DNA of 33,314 bases from Patescibacteria group bacterium (GCA_029260935.1 JAJDCJ010000012.1:1-33314), one strand, 5' to 3'. Counted from the stretch's first letter, positions 7,243 to 15,490 are shown. The notes: generated by a model not told the origin, from the sequence alone. Numbers and translations are program-made.

Positions 7243-9432
7243 ATGCACGACATATTCCTTACACCATATGACCCGCAGGCAACTGAAGGTGCTATTTATA
7301 AAAAATGGGAAGAAAGTGGCTATTTCAACCCCGATAATTTGCCCCCAGTAAACGGCTCACCACGGACTGAGCCGTTTAGTATCGTACTTCCCCCACCAAA
7401 CGTAACGGGAGTTCTTCATATTGGTCATGCGTACGAAGATTCTCTTCAGGACGTCGTAATTCGTTATCAAAGAATGCGCGGGAAAAAAGTACTATGGGTC
7501 CCAGGGACTGATTCAGCCGCCATTGCAACCCAAGCACGTGTTGAAAAAAATATTCAAAAAGAAGAAGGGAAAAACCGACACGACCTAGGACGTGAAGAGT
7601 TAGTGCGACGAGTTTCTGAATTTGCAAAAAATAGCGAAAACACCATTTTAAATCAAATTCGGAAAATGGGGGCTTCGCTCGACTGGAGCCGATATGCATA
7701 CACCATGGACGAGAAGCGGTACCGAGCTGTTATGGAAGCATTTATACGAATGTTTAACACTGGTCTTATTTATCGAGGACACCGTATCATTAATTGGGAC
7801 TCCAAGGGACAAACCACCATTTCTGATGATGAAGTTGTATACAAAGAGGAGAAATCTAAGTTTTACTATTTCCAATACGGGCCATTTGTGATTGGCACTG
7901 CTCGTCCTGAAACAAAGTTTGGTGACAAATATGTGGTCATACATCCGGATGATAAACGCTATAAAGAGTATGAGCACGGTCAAAAAATTGAACTTGAATG
8001 GATAAACGGACCCATTACCGCAACAGTCATAAAAGATGAAGCCTCTGATCCTGAAATAGGTTCAGGTGTTATGACTATTACCCCATGGCACTCACAAGTA
8101 GATTTTGAGCTGGCTGAAAAACATAATTTAGAAAAAGAACAGATAATTGACCAATACGGGAAACTTCTCCCTATCGCCCAAGAATTCGCAGGAATGAAAA
8201 TAACCGAGGCACGAGAAAAAATTGTAGAGAAGCTGCATAAGAAAGGTCTTTTGGTAAAAATAGACGAAAACTACGTTCACAACATTTCCACTTCAGAAAG
8301 AACGGGGGTAACTATAGAACCCCAAATAATGGAACAGTGGTTTGTTGGCGTTGATAAACCTTTTATCATTCCCCACTCTGAAATCCCTGGTATTGAAAGT
8401 GGTTCGGAAACAACCTTAAAGAAAGTGATGCGCATGGCGGTTGAAAGTGGCGCAATACAAATACCACAAGAACGTTTCAAAAAGATTTACTTTCATTGGA
8501 TAAACAACTTGAATGATTGGAATATATCTCGACAAATTTGGTTTGGGCACCGTATACCTATTTGGTACAAGAGTGGAGAAATAAAAGCACAAGTTGATTC
8601 ACCGGGTGCAGGTTGGGAGCAAGACCCCGACGTTTTGGATACGTGGTTCTCTTCTGCGTTGTGGACATTTTCAACGCTCGGCTGGCCTGAAAAAACAACG
8701 GACATAGAAACATATCACCCTACTTCGTTCATGTCACCAGCATACGAGATTTTACCTCTCTGGGTGTCACGAATGATTCTCATGAGCGGTTTTCATCTCG
8801 GACAGATTCCTTTCCGTACTGTAATGATTCACGGTTTGGTTCGTGATAAACAAGGACGAAAGTTTAGTAAATCGCTAGGAAATGGTATTGACCCGTTGGA
8901 CCTTATAGAAAAGTACGGCGCCGATGCAGTTCGTATGGGTTTGTTAGTTGGTACTGCAATTGGTAACGATATTAGTTTTGATGAACAAAAAGTAAAAGGG
9001 TACAAAAACTTCGCAAACAAGCTTTGGAACATTACACGATTTACTTTGGAGGCCACAGAGAAACTTGATATATCAAGTTTCTCTGTGGGTAAGGTGTCTG
9101 AACAAGATAAAAAAATACTTGAAAAACTCAATGACACTGTTAAAGATGTTACTAAAGATTTGGAAGGCTCTAAGTATCACCTTGCCGCAGAGAAAATATA
9201 CCACTACATCTGGCATGAGCTGGCTGACAAAATTATTGAGGAGTCAAAGCCCATTCTTAATGGCGACAATACACAAGAAAAACTTTCACGACAGCACACA
9301 CTTTATATACTCCTTACGGTATCGCTCAAAATGTTGCACCCGTTTATGCCGTTTGTGACCGAAGAAATCTGGCAACACCTTCCTGAAAAAGAAACCGAGC
9401 TCTTAATGGTAGCTGGGTGGCCCACACACTAA
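7243..9432 (+). CDS. valS: Valine--tRNA ligase (short form)
   Basis: PPPNVTGVLHIGHA, GTDSAAIATQ, GRKFSKSLGNGIDPLDLI (KMSKS-like) and class I aaRS features; 729 aa with the usual C-terminal extension not apparent. Confidence 0.95.
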   Translation: MHDIFLTPYDPQATEGAIYKKWEESGYFNPDNLPPVNGSPRTEPFSIVLPPPNVTGVLHIGHAYEDSLQDVVIRYQRMRGKKVLWVPGTDSAAIATQARVEKNIQKEEGKNRHDLGREELVRRVSEFAKNSENTILNQIRKMGASLDWSRYAYTMDEKRYRAVMEAFIRMFNTGLIYRGHRIINWDSKGQTTISDDEVVYKEEKSKFYYFQYGPFVIGTARPETKFGDKYVVIHPDDKRYKEYEHGQKIELEWINGPITATVIKDEASDPEIGSGVMTITPWHSQVDFELAEKHNLEKEQIIDQYGKLLPIAQEFAGMKITEAREKIVEKLHKKGLLVKIDENYVHNISTSERTGVTIEPQIMEQWFVGVDKPFIIPHSEIPGIESGSETTLKKVMRMAVESGAIQIPQERFKKIYFHWINNLNDWNISRQIWFGHRIPIWYKSGEIKAQVDSPGAGWEQDPDVLDTWFSSALWTFSTLGWPEKTTDIETYHPTSFMSPAYEILPLWVSRMILMSGFHLGQIPFRTVMIHGLVRDKQGRKFSKSLGNGIDPLDLIEKYGADAVRMGLLVGTAIGNDISFDEQKVKGYKNFANKLWNITRFTLEATEKLDISSFSVGKVSEQDKKILEKLNDTVKDVTKDLEGSKYHLAAEKIYHYIWHELADKIIEESKPILNGDNTQEKLSRQHTLYILLTVSLKMLHPFMPFVTEEIWQHLPEKETELLMVAGWPTH
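7349..7378. repeat. 11-bp-stem inverted repeat inside valS
   Basis: TAAACGGCTCA-ccacggac-TGAGCCGTTTA. Confidence 0.9.
9053..9088. repeat. 36-bp perfect palindrome inside valS
   Basis: CCACAGAGAAACTTGATA|TATCAAGTTTCTCTGTGG. Confidence 0.95.
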
Positions 9433-9505
9433 GTATGGTCTAGTCATGTTCTATCTGTATGTTTTAAAAAGTAAAAACCTGTAATTTTCGCGATACAATA
9501 GAGTC

Positions 9506-10222
9506 ATGCTCAACATAGAAGCAGTTTCTCTCGCGTTCCTTTTTGGATTTGTCCCTATTTTAATATGGCTTATTTTTTGGCTCTTCCAAGACTTAAAGCA
9601 TCCTGAGCCAAAACGCTTGATTGCACTTACCTTTTTAGTGGGGATGCTTTCGGTATTCCTTGTTATTCCTCTGCAAAAAATTGCTGCAAACCAGCTTCCT
9701 ATAGGATTTCTTTTGATTCTCATTTGGGCTGCAATTGAAGAGGGAATGAAATTCTTTGTGGTATGGCTTGTTGTACTTCATAGCACTGCCGTTGATGAAC
9801 CTATTGATATCCCTATTTATATGATTACCGCAGCGCTCGGGTTTGCTGCACTTGAAAATACACTCTTTTTACTTACACCCCTTTCAGGTGGTGATCTACT
9901 ACAAGGGTTGGTTACCGGAAATTTGCGGTTTATTGGCGCTACATTAATTCATGTACTTTCTTCAGCTGTTATTGGTGGGGCATTAGCGTTTGCGTTCTTT
10001 AAAAGCAAGTCTCGGAAATTTGTGTACGGCACGATTGGAGTTATCCTCGCGGTGTCGTTGCACACTCTATTTAACTTATCTATAATCAATACAGACGCAA
10101 GTTTGTTGTTGATTGTTTTCTCTGGCGTATGGGTGGGAATTGTATTCCTTCTCCTTGCTCTTGAGAAAATAAAACTCATTACACGACCGGCGTGGTGGGA
10201 AAAAGCATCTATTAAAAAATAA
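9506..10222 (+). CDS. PrsW-family intramembrane metalloprotease
   Basis: EEGMKFFVVWLVV, ALGFAALENTLFLL, HVLSSAVIGGALAFAF, SLHTLFNLS motifs with multiple TM helices. Confidence 0.85.
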   Translation: MLNIEAVSLAFLFGFVPILIWLIFWLFQDLKHPEPKRLIALTFLVGMLSVFLVIPLQKIAANQLPIGFLLILIWAAIEEGMKFFVVWLVVLHSTAVDEPIDIPIYMITAALGFAALENTLFLLTPLSGGDLLQGLVTGNLRFIGATLIHVLSSAVIGGALAFAFFKSKSRKFVYGTIGVILAVSLHTLFNLSIINTDASLLLIVFSGVWVGIVFLLLALEKIKLITRPAWWEKASIKK

Positions 10223-10236
10223 CGTTTAATACTACT

Positions 10237-10716
10237 ATGGCAAAAAAACCTTCTTTCTTTGACCGACTCACTGGAACTCAATACGAAGATAATTTTGATT
10301 CTTTTGAAGAAGAGACCCCTTCACATGTGGAGGTAAAAAGCGCTGCACAGCCGGCACACACAGAGGTGGCACACGAAGAGCAAGGAGAAGCACAACTAAC
10401 CGTTGATGTGTATCAAAATGAAGATGAAATCGTCATTCGTGCACTTGTCGCAGGCGTACGCCCTGACGATTTAGATGTTTCAATAACACGTGACTTAGTT
10501 ACTATCGCTGGTAAGCGAATAGAGCAGAAAGAAGTGACTGAAGAAGATTATGTATACCGCGAACTATTCTGGGGTGCGTTTTCCAGATCTATTGTACTTC
10601 CCGCTGAAATTGATGTTGACGCGGCAATAGCAAATGAAAAACATGGACTGCTGACCATTACCCTACCGAAGTTAACCAAAGACCGCCAAACAAAACTCAA
10701 AGTGAAAGGAACATAA
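10237..10716 (+). CDS. Hsp20/alpha-crystallin family small heat shock protein
   Basis: LTVDVYQNEDEIVIRALVAGVRPDDLDVSITRDLVTIAGKR and GLLTITLPK. Confidence 0.92.
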   Translation: MAKKPSFFDRLTGTQYEDNFDSFEEETPSHVEVKSAAQPAHTEVAHEEQGEAQLTVDVYQNEDEIVIRALVAGVRPDDLDVSITRDLVTIAGKRIEQKEVTEEDYVYRELFWGAFSRSIVLPAEIDVDAAIANEKHGLLTITLPKLTKDRQTKLKVKGT

Positions 10717-10717
10717 T

Positions 10718-10746
10718 AAAAAAAACCCGCTCACGCGGGTTTTTTT
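10718..10746. terminator. Terminator, possibly bidirectional
   Basis: AAAAAAACCCGC-tcac-GCGGGTTTTTTT. Confidence 0.85.
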
Positions 10747-10748
10747 AT

Positions 10749-10880
10749 TTATACTACTGCGTTCTCACAAATCAACCTTGCTTTGCTTCTAGATACTTCA
10801 GCTTCTTTCATTACTCTTTTGATACACGGACCTAAATTTTCTTCACCACTAAAAAATTGAAAAGCTTCTGGTTTTGACAT
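10749..10880 (-). CDS. Putative 43-aa small protein
   Basis: ATG...TAA: MSKPEAFQFFSGEENLGPCIKRVMKEAEVSRSKARLICENAVV, ends at the shared terminator. Confidence 0.4.
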   Translation of the reverse strand: MSKPEAFQFFSGEENLGPCIKRVMKEAEVSRSKARLICENAVV

Positions 10881-10966
10881 GGAATTTATTTTTTATTGAT
10901 ACTACTTTTTTATACCATGCCATATATAAAAATACGCCACGTTATGCACCTTTTACCTGAAAATTG

Positions 10967-11578
10967 CTAGATTTTCCTCAATAAAGCTAGTAATTCAGGG
11001 AAATCTCTCCCGTTTATATGCTTGTAGCCGTCCAAAGCAAGTAGATGCGCATTGGGGATTTTTTCCTTATAACTCTGTAGTGCGTCAATGGACACCACAG
11101 GATCGTCTTTACTATGGAATAAATACACCGACTCTATATTTTGTTCTATCCGCGAAAGATCATCACTCAGGGTAAAATCAAACCCTTTCGCTTCAATTGC
11201 AAATGGTGCAGCAACTGACACGAGTGCTTTAACTTTTTTAGACGGTATATTTTCGGAGAGATATTTCATTAAAAATAATCCACCGAGAGAGTGCCCAATT
11301 ACGATCAGGTTATCCTCAAGAAGGTTGAGTGTCTTTTCAAAAATAACCTTCCACTCTTCATAATGAGGCCGATCAGGAAAAGGCATACGGGGTGAGAATA
11401 CTTCAAAATGTTCCCCGAGATCATCCTGCAGTGCCGATTTCCACCCTACTCCACATCGTATGCGGTCAAGTGAAATAGTAAACGTTTCTAATGACTCAAG
11501 GAAGTTACCCTGATCAAGGAGCGCATAGGAACCTCCTCCATGGAGCGCAAGTATGTGTTGTTTTTTAGTTGTTGTCAT
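10967..11578 (-). CDS. RBBP9/YdeN-like alpha/beta hydrolase
   Basis: HILALHGGGSY, LIVIGHSLGGLFLMKYL, HSKDDPVVS, GYKHING. Confidence 0.8.
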   Translation of the reverse strand: MTTTKKQHILALHGGGSYALLDQGNFLESLETFTISLDRIRCGVGWKSALQDDLGEHFEVFSPRMPFPDRPHYEEWKVIFEKTLNLLEDNLIVIGHSLGGLFLMKYLSENIPSKKVKALVSVAAPFAIEAKGFDFTLSDDLSRIEQNIESVYLFHSKDDPVVSIDALQSYKEKIPNAHLLALDGYKHINGRDFPELLALLRKI

Positions 11579-11610
11579 AGTGAGTCAGCTCTATACGGCA
11601 AGATTTTTTA

Positions 11611-11769
11611 TTAACTGAGAAAAGGTTTTGACCCTCCACACTTTGTACATTTTTCGTACCATACTCCCAAAATCATACTATCTTTTTCCCCACTCCACGT
11701 ATGATTTCCTTCTTTTGCGCATGCCTGCCCAGGAATAACGTTCTCTGGTTGCAAAAATGCCTCAAACAT
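11611..11769 (-). CDS. Small CxxC-containing protein
   Basis: 52 aa: MFEAFLQPENVIPGQACAKEGNHTWSGEKDSMILGVWYEKCTKCGGSKPFLS. Confidence 0.5.
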   Translation of the reverse strand: MFEAFLQPENVIPGQACAKEGNHTWSGEKDSMILGVWYEKCTKCGGSKPFLS

Positions 11770-11807
11770 ATATTCATATAGTATACGTTCTGAATGGATA
11801 TCGTAAA

Positions 11808-11827
11808 GTGGTGCCCCACCAGGAATC
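11808..11827 (-). repeat. Duplicate of tRNA-Arg 3' end
   Basis: gtggtgccccaccaggaatc versus tRNA gtggtgcccccaccaggaatc at 11906-11926 (one C deleted). Confidence 0.9.
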
Positions 11828-11906
11828 CCCTATGGGCCGGGACATACTGGTACACATCAGTATGTCCTTCGCTTCCTGACACACGCAAAGCAGTTTGCGT
11901 GTTGTG

Positions 11907-11981
11907 TGGTGCCCCCACCAGGAATCGAACCCAGATTTTCTCCTTAGGACGGAGCTGCTCTATCCATTGAGCTACAGGGGC
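11907..11981 (-). tRNA. tRNA-Arg(CCT), CCA encoded
   Basis: Minus strand GCCCCTGTAGCTCAATGGATAGAGCAGCTCCGTCCTAAGGAGAAAATCTGGGTTCGATTCCTGGTGGGGGCACCA; anticodon loop GTCCTAA. Confidence 0.93.
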
Positions 11982-12006
11982 ATTTATATGTTGTACACTA
12001 TTGTAT

Positions 12007-12336
12007 ATGAATGAGCAAAGAAAAAAAGCACCCCCAAGCATAGATGAGGTTTATAAATTAGCAAGAGACAACAACCGCATGCTTCATGCAATGCGCCGAA
12101 GTGCGTTGATTGGAGGTATTGTTAAGTTCGTGTTTTGGATTGCATTATTTTTTGTCCTACCATACGTTATCTTTGTTATCTACCTTCAGCCCTATCTTAC
12201 TAACATTCAGTCTGCCTACAGCGACTTCAACAACACTGTGGACACAGTCGGTCAGACAGCAGATGATCTCAAGAACGTCAGGGATAATATCCCCAATTTT
12301 GGTGACTTTTTTGGCAGATTTGGAGGAGAGAATTAG
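12007..12336 (+). CDS. Hypothetical single-TM protein
   Basis: MNEQRKKAPPSIDEVYKLARDNNRMLHAMRRSALIGGIVKFVFWIALFFVLPYVIF...; ATG at 12007. Confidence 0.7.
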   Translation: MNEQRKKAPPSIDEVYKLARDNNRMLHAMRRSALIGGIVKFVFWIALFFVLPYVIFVIYLQPYLTNIQSAYSDFNNTVDTVGQTADDLKNVRDNIPNFGDFFGRFGGEN

Positions 12337-12398
12337 ATGGTAATTTGAGTGGTTTTTGGTAGAATATGGAAGCAAACGTGGTATTATACTCCTCGTTT

Positions 12399-12475
12399 GC
12401 CGAGGTAGCTCAGTTGGTTAGAGCACTGGTTTGAAGAACCAGGTGTCGGCGGTTCGAGCCCGCCCCTCGGCACCA
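12399..12475 (+). tRNA. tRNA-Phe(GAA), CCA encoded
   Basis: GCCGAGGTAGCTCAGTTGGTTAGAGCACTGGTTTGAAGAACCAGGTGTCGGCGGTTCGAGCCCGCCCCTCGGCACCA. Confidence 0.95.
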
Positions 12476-12517
12476 CATAAAAGAGCCGTATGCGAGTAGC
12501 ATACGGTAATTTTATTT
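12471..12517 (+). repeat. 47-bp direct repeat copy 1: tRNA-Phe tail plus terminator-like hairpin
   Basis: caccacataaaagagCCGTATGCgagtaGCATACGGtaattttattt; identical at 15185-15231. Confidence 0.9.
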
Positions 12518-12696
12518 GTGGCCGTGAGGAAGGGTTCGAAGGACGGAGGCGGTATACAAGACGAGGAGGCACGACGAGTGCTTGTCGCCTCACCTGTCTT
12601 CGCAGGGGCACACGCTTCCTGCTGTCGCATGTGCCGGGTCGAGAGCACTTAGTATTTTTCGAAACGAAGTGAGAAAAATATTTAGTGACTCGTGAC

Positions 12697-12715
12697 CGAG
12701 CCCGCCCCTCGGCAC
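12697..12715 (+). repeat. 19-bp duplicate of tRNA-Phe 3' end
   Basis: cgagcccgcccctcggcac, identical to 12455-12473. Confidence 0.93.
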
Positions 12716-12772
12716 AGATTGAAACTTCGTCCAAAGATAGGGCGGAACCAGCGCGTGCCACAGGCACGCGCT

Positions 12773-12981
12773 GGTGCGTTATATCGCGCGCGCTCACCCG
12801 CCTCCGCTAGCGCTCCAGCGGAACCTCAGAGCACCATTCTTTTTGCTTTTCCTTTTTCAAAAACCCGCCGACAAAAAATGAGGAAAGCGGAAAAAAGAAT
12901 GGTGCTCTTCGGTGACACTCGAGACACGGCGTTGTGGTGGGGGCAACGCCGTGTTTCGCTTTTAATTAAAGACTTTCCAAA
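12773..12981. repeat. Composite palindrome, copy A of a large inverted repeat
   Basis: Inverted relative to 14932-15148: e.g. ttcgcttttaattaaagactttccaaa (12955-12981) is the exact reverse complement of 14932-14958. Confidence 0.85.
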
Positions 12982-13852
12982 CATACCCTTCAGGAAAAGT
13001 TTTTCTAGAATCTTTGTATAGCTCACAGGCATACACTGGATTAATCTTTGCGTTATTTAAAAACTGCTTCTTAAATTCATTATTAATCGCTCCAATGTAT
13101 AATCCTTCAATACCTTTTTCATAAAGCATTTTTGCACGTTCAACAAACGTGAAAACTCCGAGCTGAGTATATCCCCGTAAAATCTTATTTATTGGGCCAA
13201 TCCAGTTATCATCTAATGCTGGCACCGAAAACGTAATAGCAATGACTTTTGTTTCATCCATCACAACACCACCTAAGACGTTTTCGTTATTTTGATACAA
13301 TTCTAGAAAACGAAAATCGTTTTCTATTTTTGCATGTTTATTTTGTACTTCGGTTCTAGTAGTACTCCATTCATTAATAAAATTCTCAATGTTTTTTGAA
13401 AGTGCAGGAGTATAAGGCACATATTTTAAATGCGGATGTGTATTTACACATTTCTTGTACTTCCTTCTAACATCACTGCTTTCCAGAAGTGCAATTTCTT
13501 TTAATGGCAAAAACACATCCTCACCTTCTACATAAAAAGCTTTTTCTTTTGGAGGTCTCGAAGCTTCGTTTACACCGATATAAGTTGGAGTAAAGTGTTC
13601 CATTACTGCTTCCTTCATTCGATTGCTTGGGTAATCAAAAAGAAAGCGTATTTCATCTAACTCTTTTTTATAAACAAATAGTATTTTTTCTTTTTCAAAC
13701 TCTGCGAAGCAAAGCTCTTTTCCGTGATGGGTAAGCCACGTGTTGAGCGTATATGGAGAGAAAAAGAATAGAGGTAAAAAAAGATGTTTTTCTAAGTAGG
13801 TTTGTAGTTCTTGGTGTATAGATTTCTCGTGTAGTTTTTTAATAACAAGCAT
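12962..13852 (-). CDS. DUF2156/GNAT-like protein
   Basis: 296-aa ORF; GGVVMDETKVIAITFSVPALDDNWIGPINKILRGYTQLGVFTFVERAKMLYEKGIEGLYIG resembles the DUF2156 acyltransferase fold; stop codon lies within the inverted repeat. Confidence 0.6.
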   Translation of the reverse strand: MLVIKKLHEKSIHQELQTYLEKHLFLPLFFFSPYTLNTWLTHHGKELCFAEFEKEKILFVYKKELDEIRFLFDYPSNRMKEAVMEHFTPTYIGVNEASRPPKEKAFYVEGEDVFLPLKEIALLESSDVRRKYKKCVNTHPHLKYVPYTPALSKNIENFINEWSTTRTEVQNKHAKIENDFRFLELYQNNENVLGGVVMDETKVIAITFSVPALDDNWIGPINKILRGYTQLGVFTFVERAKMLYEKGIEGLYIGAINNEFKKQFLNNAKINPVYACELYKDSRKTFPEGYVWKVFN

Positions 13853-13885
13853 AGAGACTGTTTAGAATTTTAAATTGACAACCGA

Positions 13886-14470
13886 CTAGATATTCAAAAT
13901 TATAAAAGGTTTTTCAACATCAGTATTAAATTTTGCAGCCGCTTCTAACGCAATACGAATACGGTCTTTTGGTGATTTTTCTTCTGATGTATACAAAGAA
14001 CCAAGTGCGACCTGTTCACCGCAACCCAAAGCAGTATACTCACCTGCTCGTTCCTCAATTTGGTAATCGTTGTAGACAGTGAAAATTCGACCACTCACAC
14101 CGACAATAAAGCTTCCTGTAAAAATCGCGTCTTTTTTCTTTTCTTCCCAAGGATATTGATTGAGGCAGGTACCGAGAGAAGGAATAAATTGTGTAACCAA
14201 AAAGCGCATGACATCTTTCTCGCCCTTTTTCATTTCAGGTAACTCTAACGTATATTGCATTAATTGACCCATTCGGTAATCTCCACTGAAACCAAAAATC
14301 CACTTGGTTCCTTGAGGATCTTCTTTTATAAAAACCTTAGGATCAGCTCGTTCAGTGAGCTGCAGTTCTGATGTGGCCGCAGAATCCCCACCAATCCAAA
14401 TATTCCCCTTGTCTTTCAGGGCAACAATACAGGTTGAGGTTTTGGGAGGCATACTGATAGATATTATCAC
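13886..14470 (-). CDS. Proteasome/HslV-like Ntn hydrolase
   Basis: TSTCIVALKDKGNIWIGGDSAATS (candidate nucleophile Thr after short propeptide), FGFSGDYRMGQLM, FIVGVSGRIFTVYND, YTALGCGEQVALGSLY. Confidence 0.7.
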   Translation of the reverse strand: MIISISMPPKTSTCIVALKDKGNIWIGGDSAATSELQLTERADPKVFIKEDPQGTKWIFGFSGDYRMGQLMQYTLELPEMKKGEKDVMRFLVTQFIPSLGTCLNQYPWEEKKKDAIFTGSFIVGVSGRIFTVYNDYQIEERAGEYTALGCGEQVALGSLYTSEEKSPKDRIRIALEAAAKFNTDVEKPFIILNI

Positions 14471-14580
14471 ATTTAAATATTACGAAGGTTTTTGCTTTCA
14501 AACTATTGAACCATTGCGGCCGCTTGACTTCTCATACTTTATCTGATATATTATTCACATAGTATCTAAACACTTTATGT

Positions 14581-14904
14581 ATGTCTGAACGAATGTTTAA
14601 AGCCGGAGCACCACAGCCTGAAAGGTTTGTAAATGAAATTGAGGTTGCTGGAGTAATTGTGCACGTTAGTGAATCGTACAAATTTTATTATATAGATGGA
14701 CATCCCGTTGGAGATTCTGAGCGAGAATCTTACCGAATGGGGAAAATTAAAAAGATAGAATACACGAAACATAATGCTGGTAACCCGCCAGGGTACCGTA
14801 TTTTCTTTGAAAAAGAAGGTTTTCAGACCGATAGTGATTTGGAGATTCTTTCCATCGGTGTTGCGTCAGTCGAAAGAGTTGAACCAATTACAACAGAAAA
14901 GTGA
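14581..14904 (+). CDS. Hypothetical protein
   Basis: 107-aa ORF, TGA stop, between the two inverted repeat arms. Confidence 0.55.
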   Translation: MSERMFKAGAPQPERFVNEIEVAGVIVHVSESYKFYYIDGHPVGDSERESYRMGKIKKIEYTKHNAGNPPGYRIFFEKEGFQTDSDLEILSIGVASVERVEPITTEK

Positions 14905-14931
14905 TTTAGTTCGAAAATTGCCAGAGAATTA

Positions 14932-15148
14932 TTTGGAAAGTCTTTAATTAAAAGCGAAACACGGCGTTGTGGTGGGGGCAACGCCGTGTCTGGAGCGTCA
15001 CCGAGCAGAACCATTCTTTTTGCTTTTCCTTTTTCAAAAACCCGCCGACAAAAAATGAGGAAAGTGGAAAAAAGAATGGCGCTGCGAGGTTCCGACGGAG
15101 CGCTAGCGGAGGCGGGTGAGCGCGGCGGCGCGCGCGCTATTAGCTGGT
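14932..15148. repeat. Composite palindrome, copy B of a large inverted repeat
   Basis: See copy A; also contains ggttccgacggagcgctagcggaggcgggtgag matching the reverse complement of A. Confidence 0.85.
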
Positions 15149-15184
15149 ATGCTGAAAATAGGTTCGAGCAAGCTCGTAAAGAGA

Positions 15185-15231
15185 CACCACATAAAAGAGC
15201 CGTATGCGAGTAGCATACGGTAATTTTATTT
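15185..15231 (+). repeat. 47-bp direct repeat copy 2
   Basis: Identical to 12471-12517; no intact tRNA precedes it, only ggttcgagc...cacca remnants. Confidence 0.9.
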
Positions 15232-15247
15232 TAAACTAGTGAGTAAA

Positions 15248-15490
15248 TTACAAACCAAGCACACTGGTTACTTTTTCCTTGTCAAAACCGATGATCACGT
15301 CATCTCCTATTTTGATAACCGGCACACCCATCTGACTGGTCATATCAATCATTTCCTGTCTTTTTTCAGAGTCGCCCGACACATCGTATTCGGTGTACTC
15401 AATATTATTTTCTACAAAAAAAGCCTTTGCTTCCTGGCAAAAATGACAGGTTGGCGTTGAATAAATGGTTACGTCTTTTTTATCATCCAT
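15248..15490 (-). CDS. Glutaredoxin-like protein
   Basis: TIYSTPTCHFCQEAKAFFVENNIEYTEYDVSGD, GVPVIKIGDDVIIGFD. Confidence 0.88.
   Translation of the reverse strand: MDDKKDVTIYSTPTCHFCQEAKAFFVENNIEYTEYDVSGDSEKRQEMIDMTSQMGVPVIKIGDDVIIGFDKEKVTSVLGL

Noticed and set aside
12384-12797. Minus-strand ORFs over tRNA-Phe (137 aa and 76 aa, with GAEGRARTADTWFFKPVL / GGLEPPTPGSSNQ)
   Set aside because: These read through the antisense of a tRNA gene; this peptide type is a familiar spurious-ORF artefact.
12692-13021. 109-aa plus-strand ORF across inverted repeat A
   Set aside because: Runs through palindromic DNA and the 3' end of the DUF2156-like gene; composition is repeat-driven.
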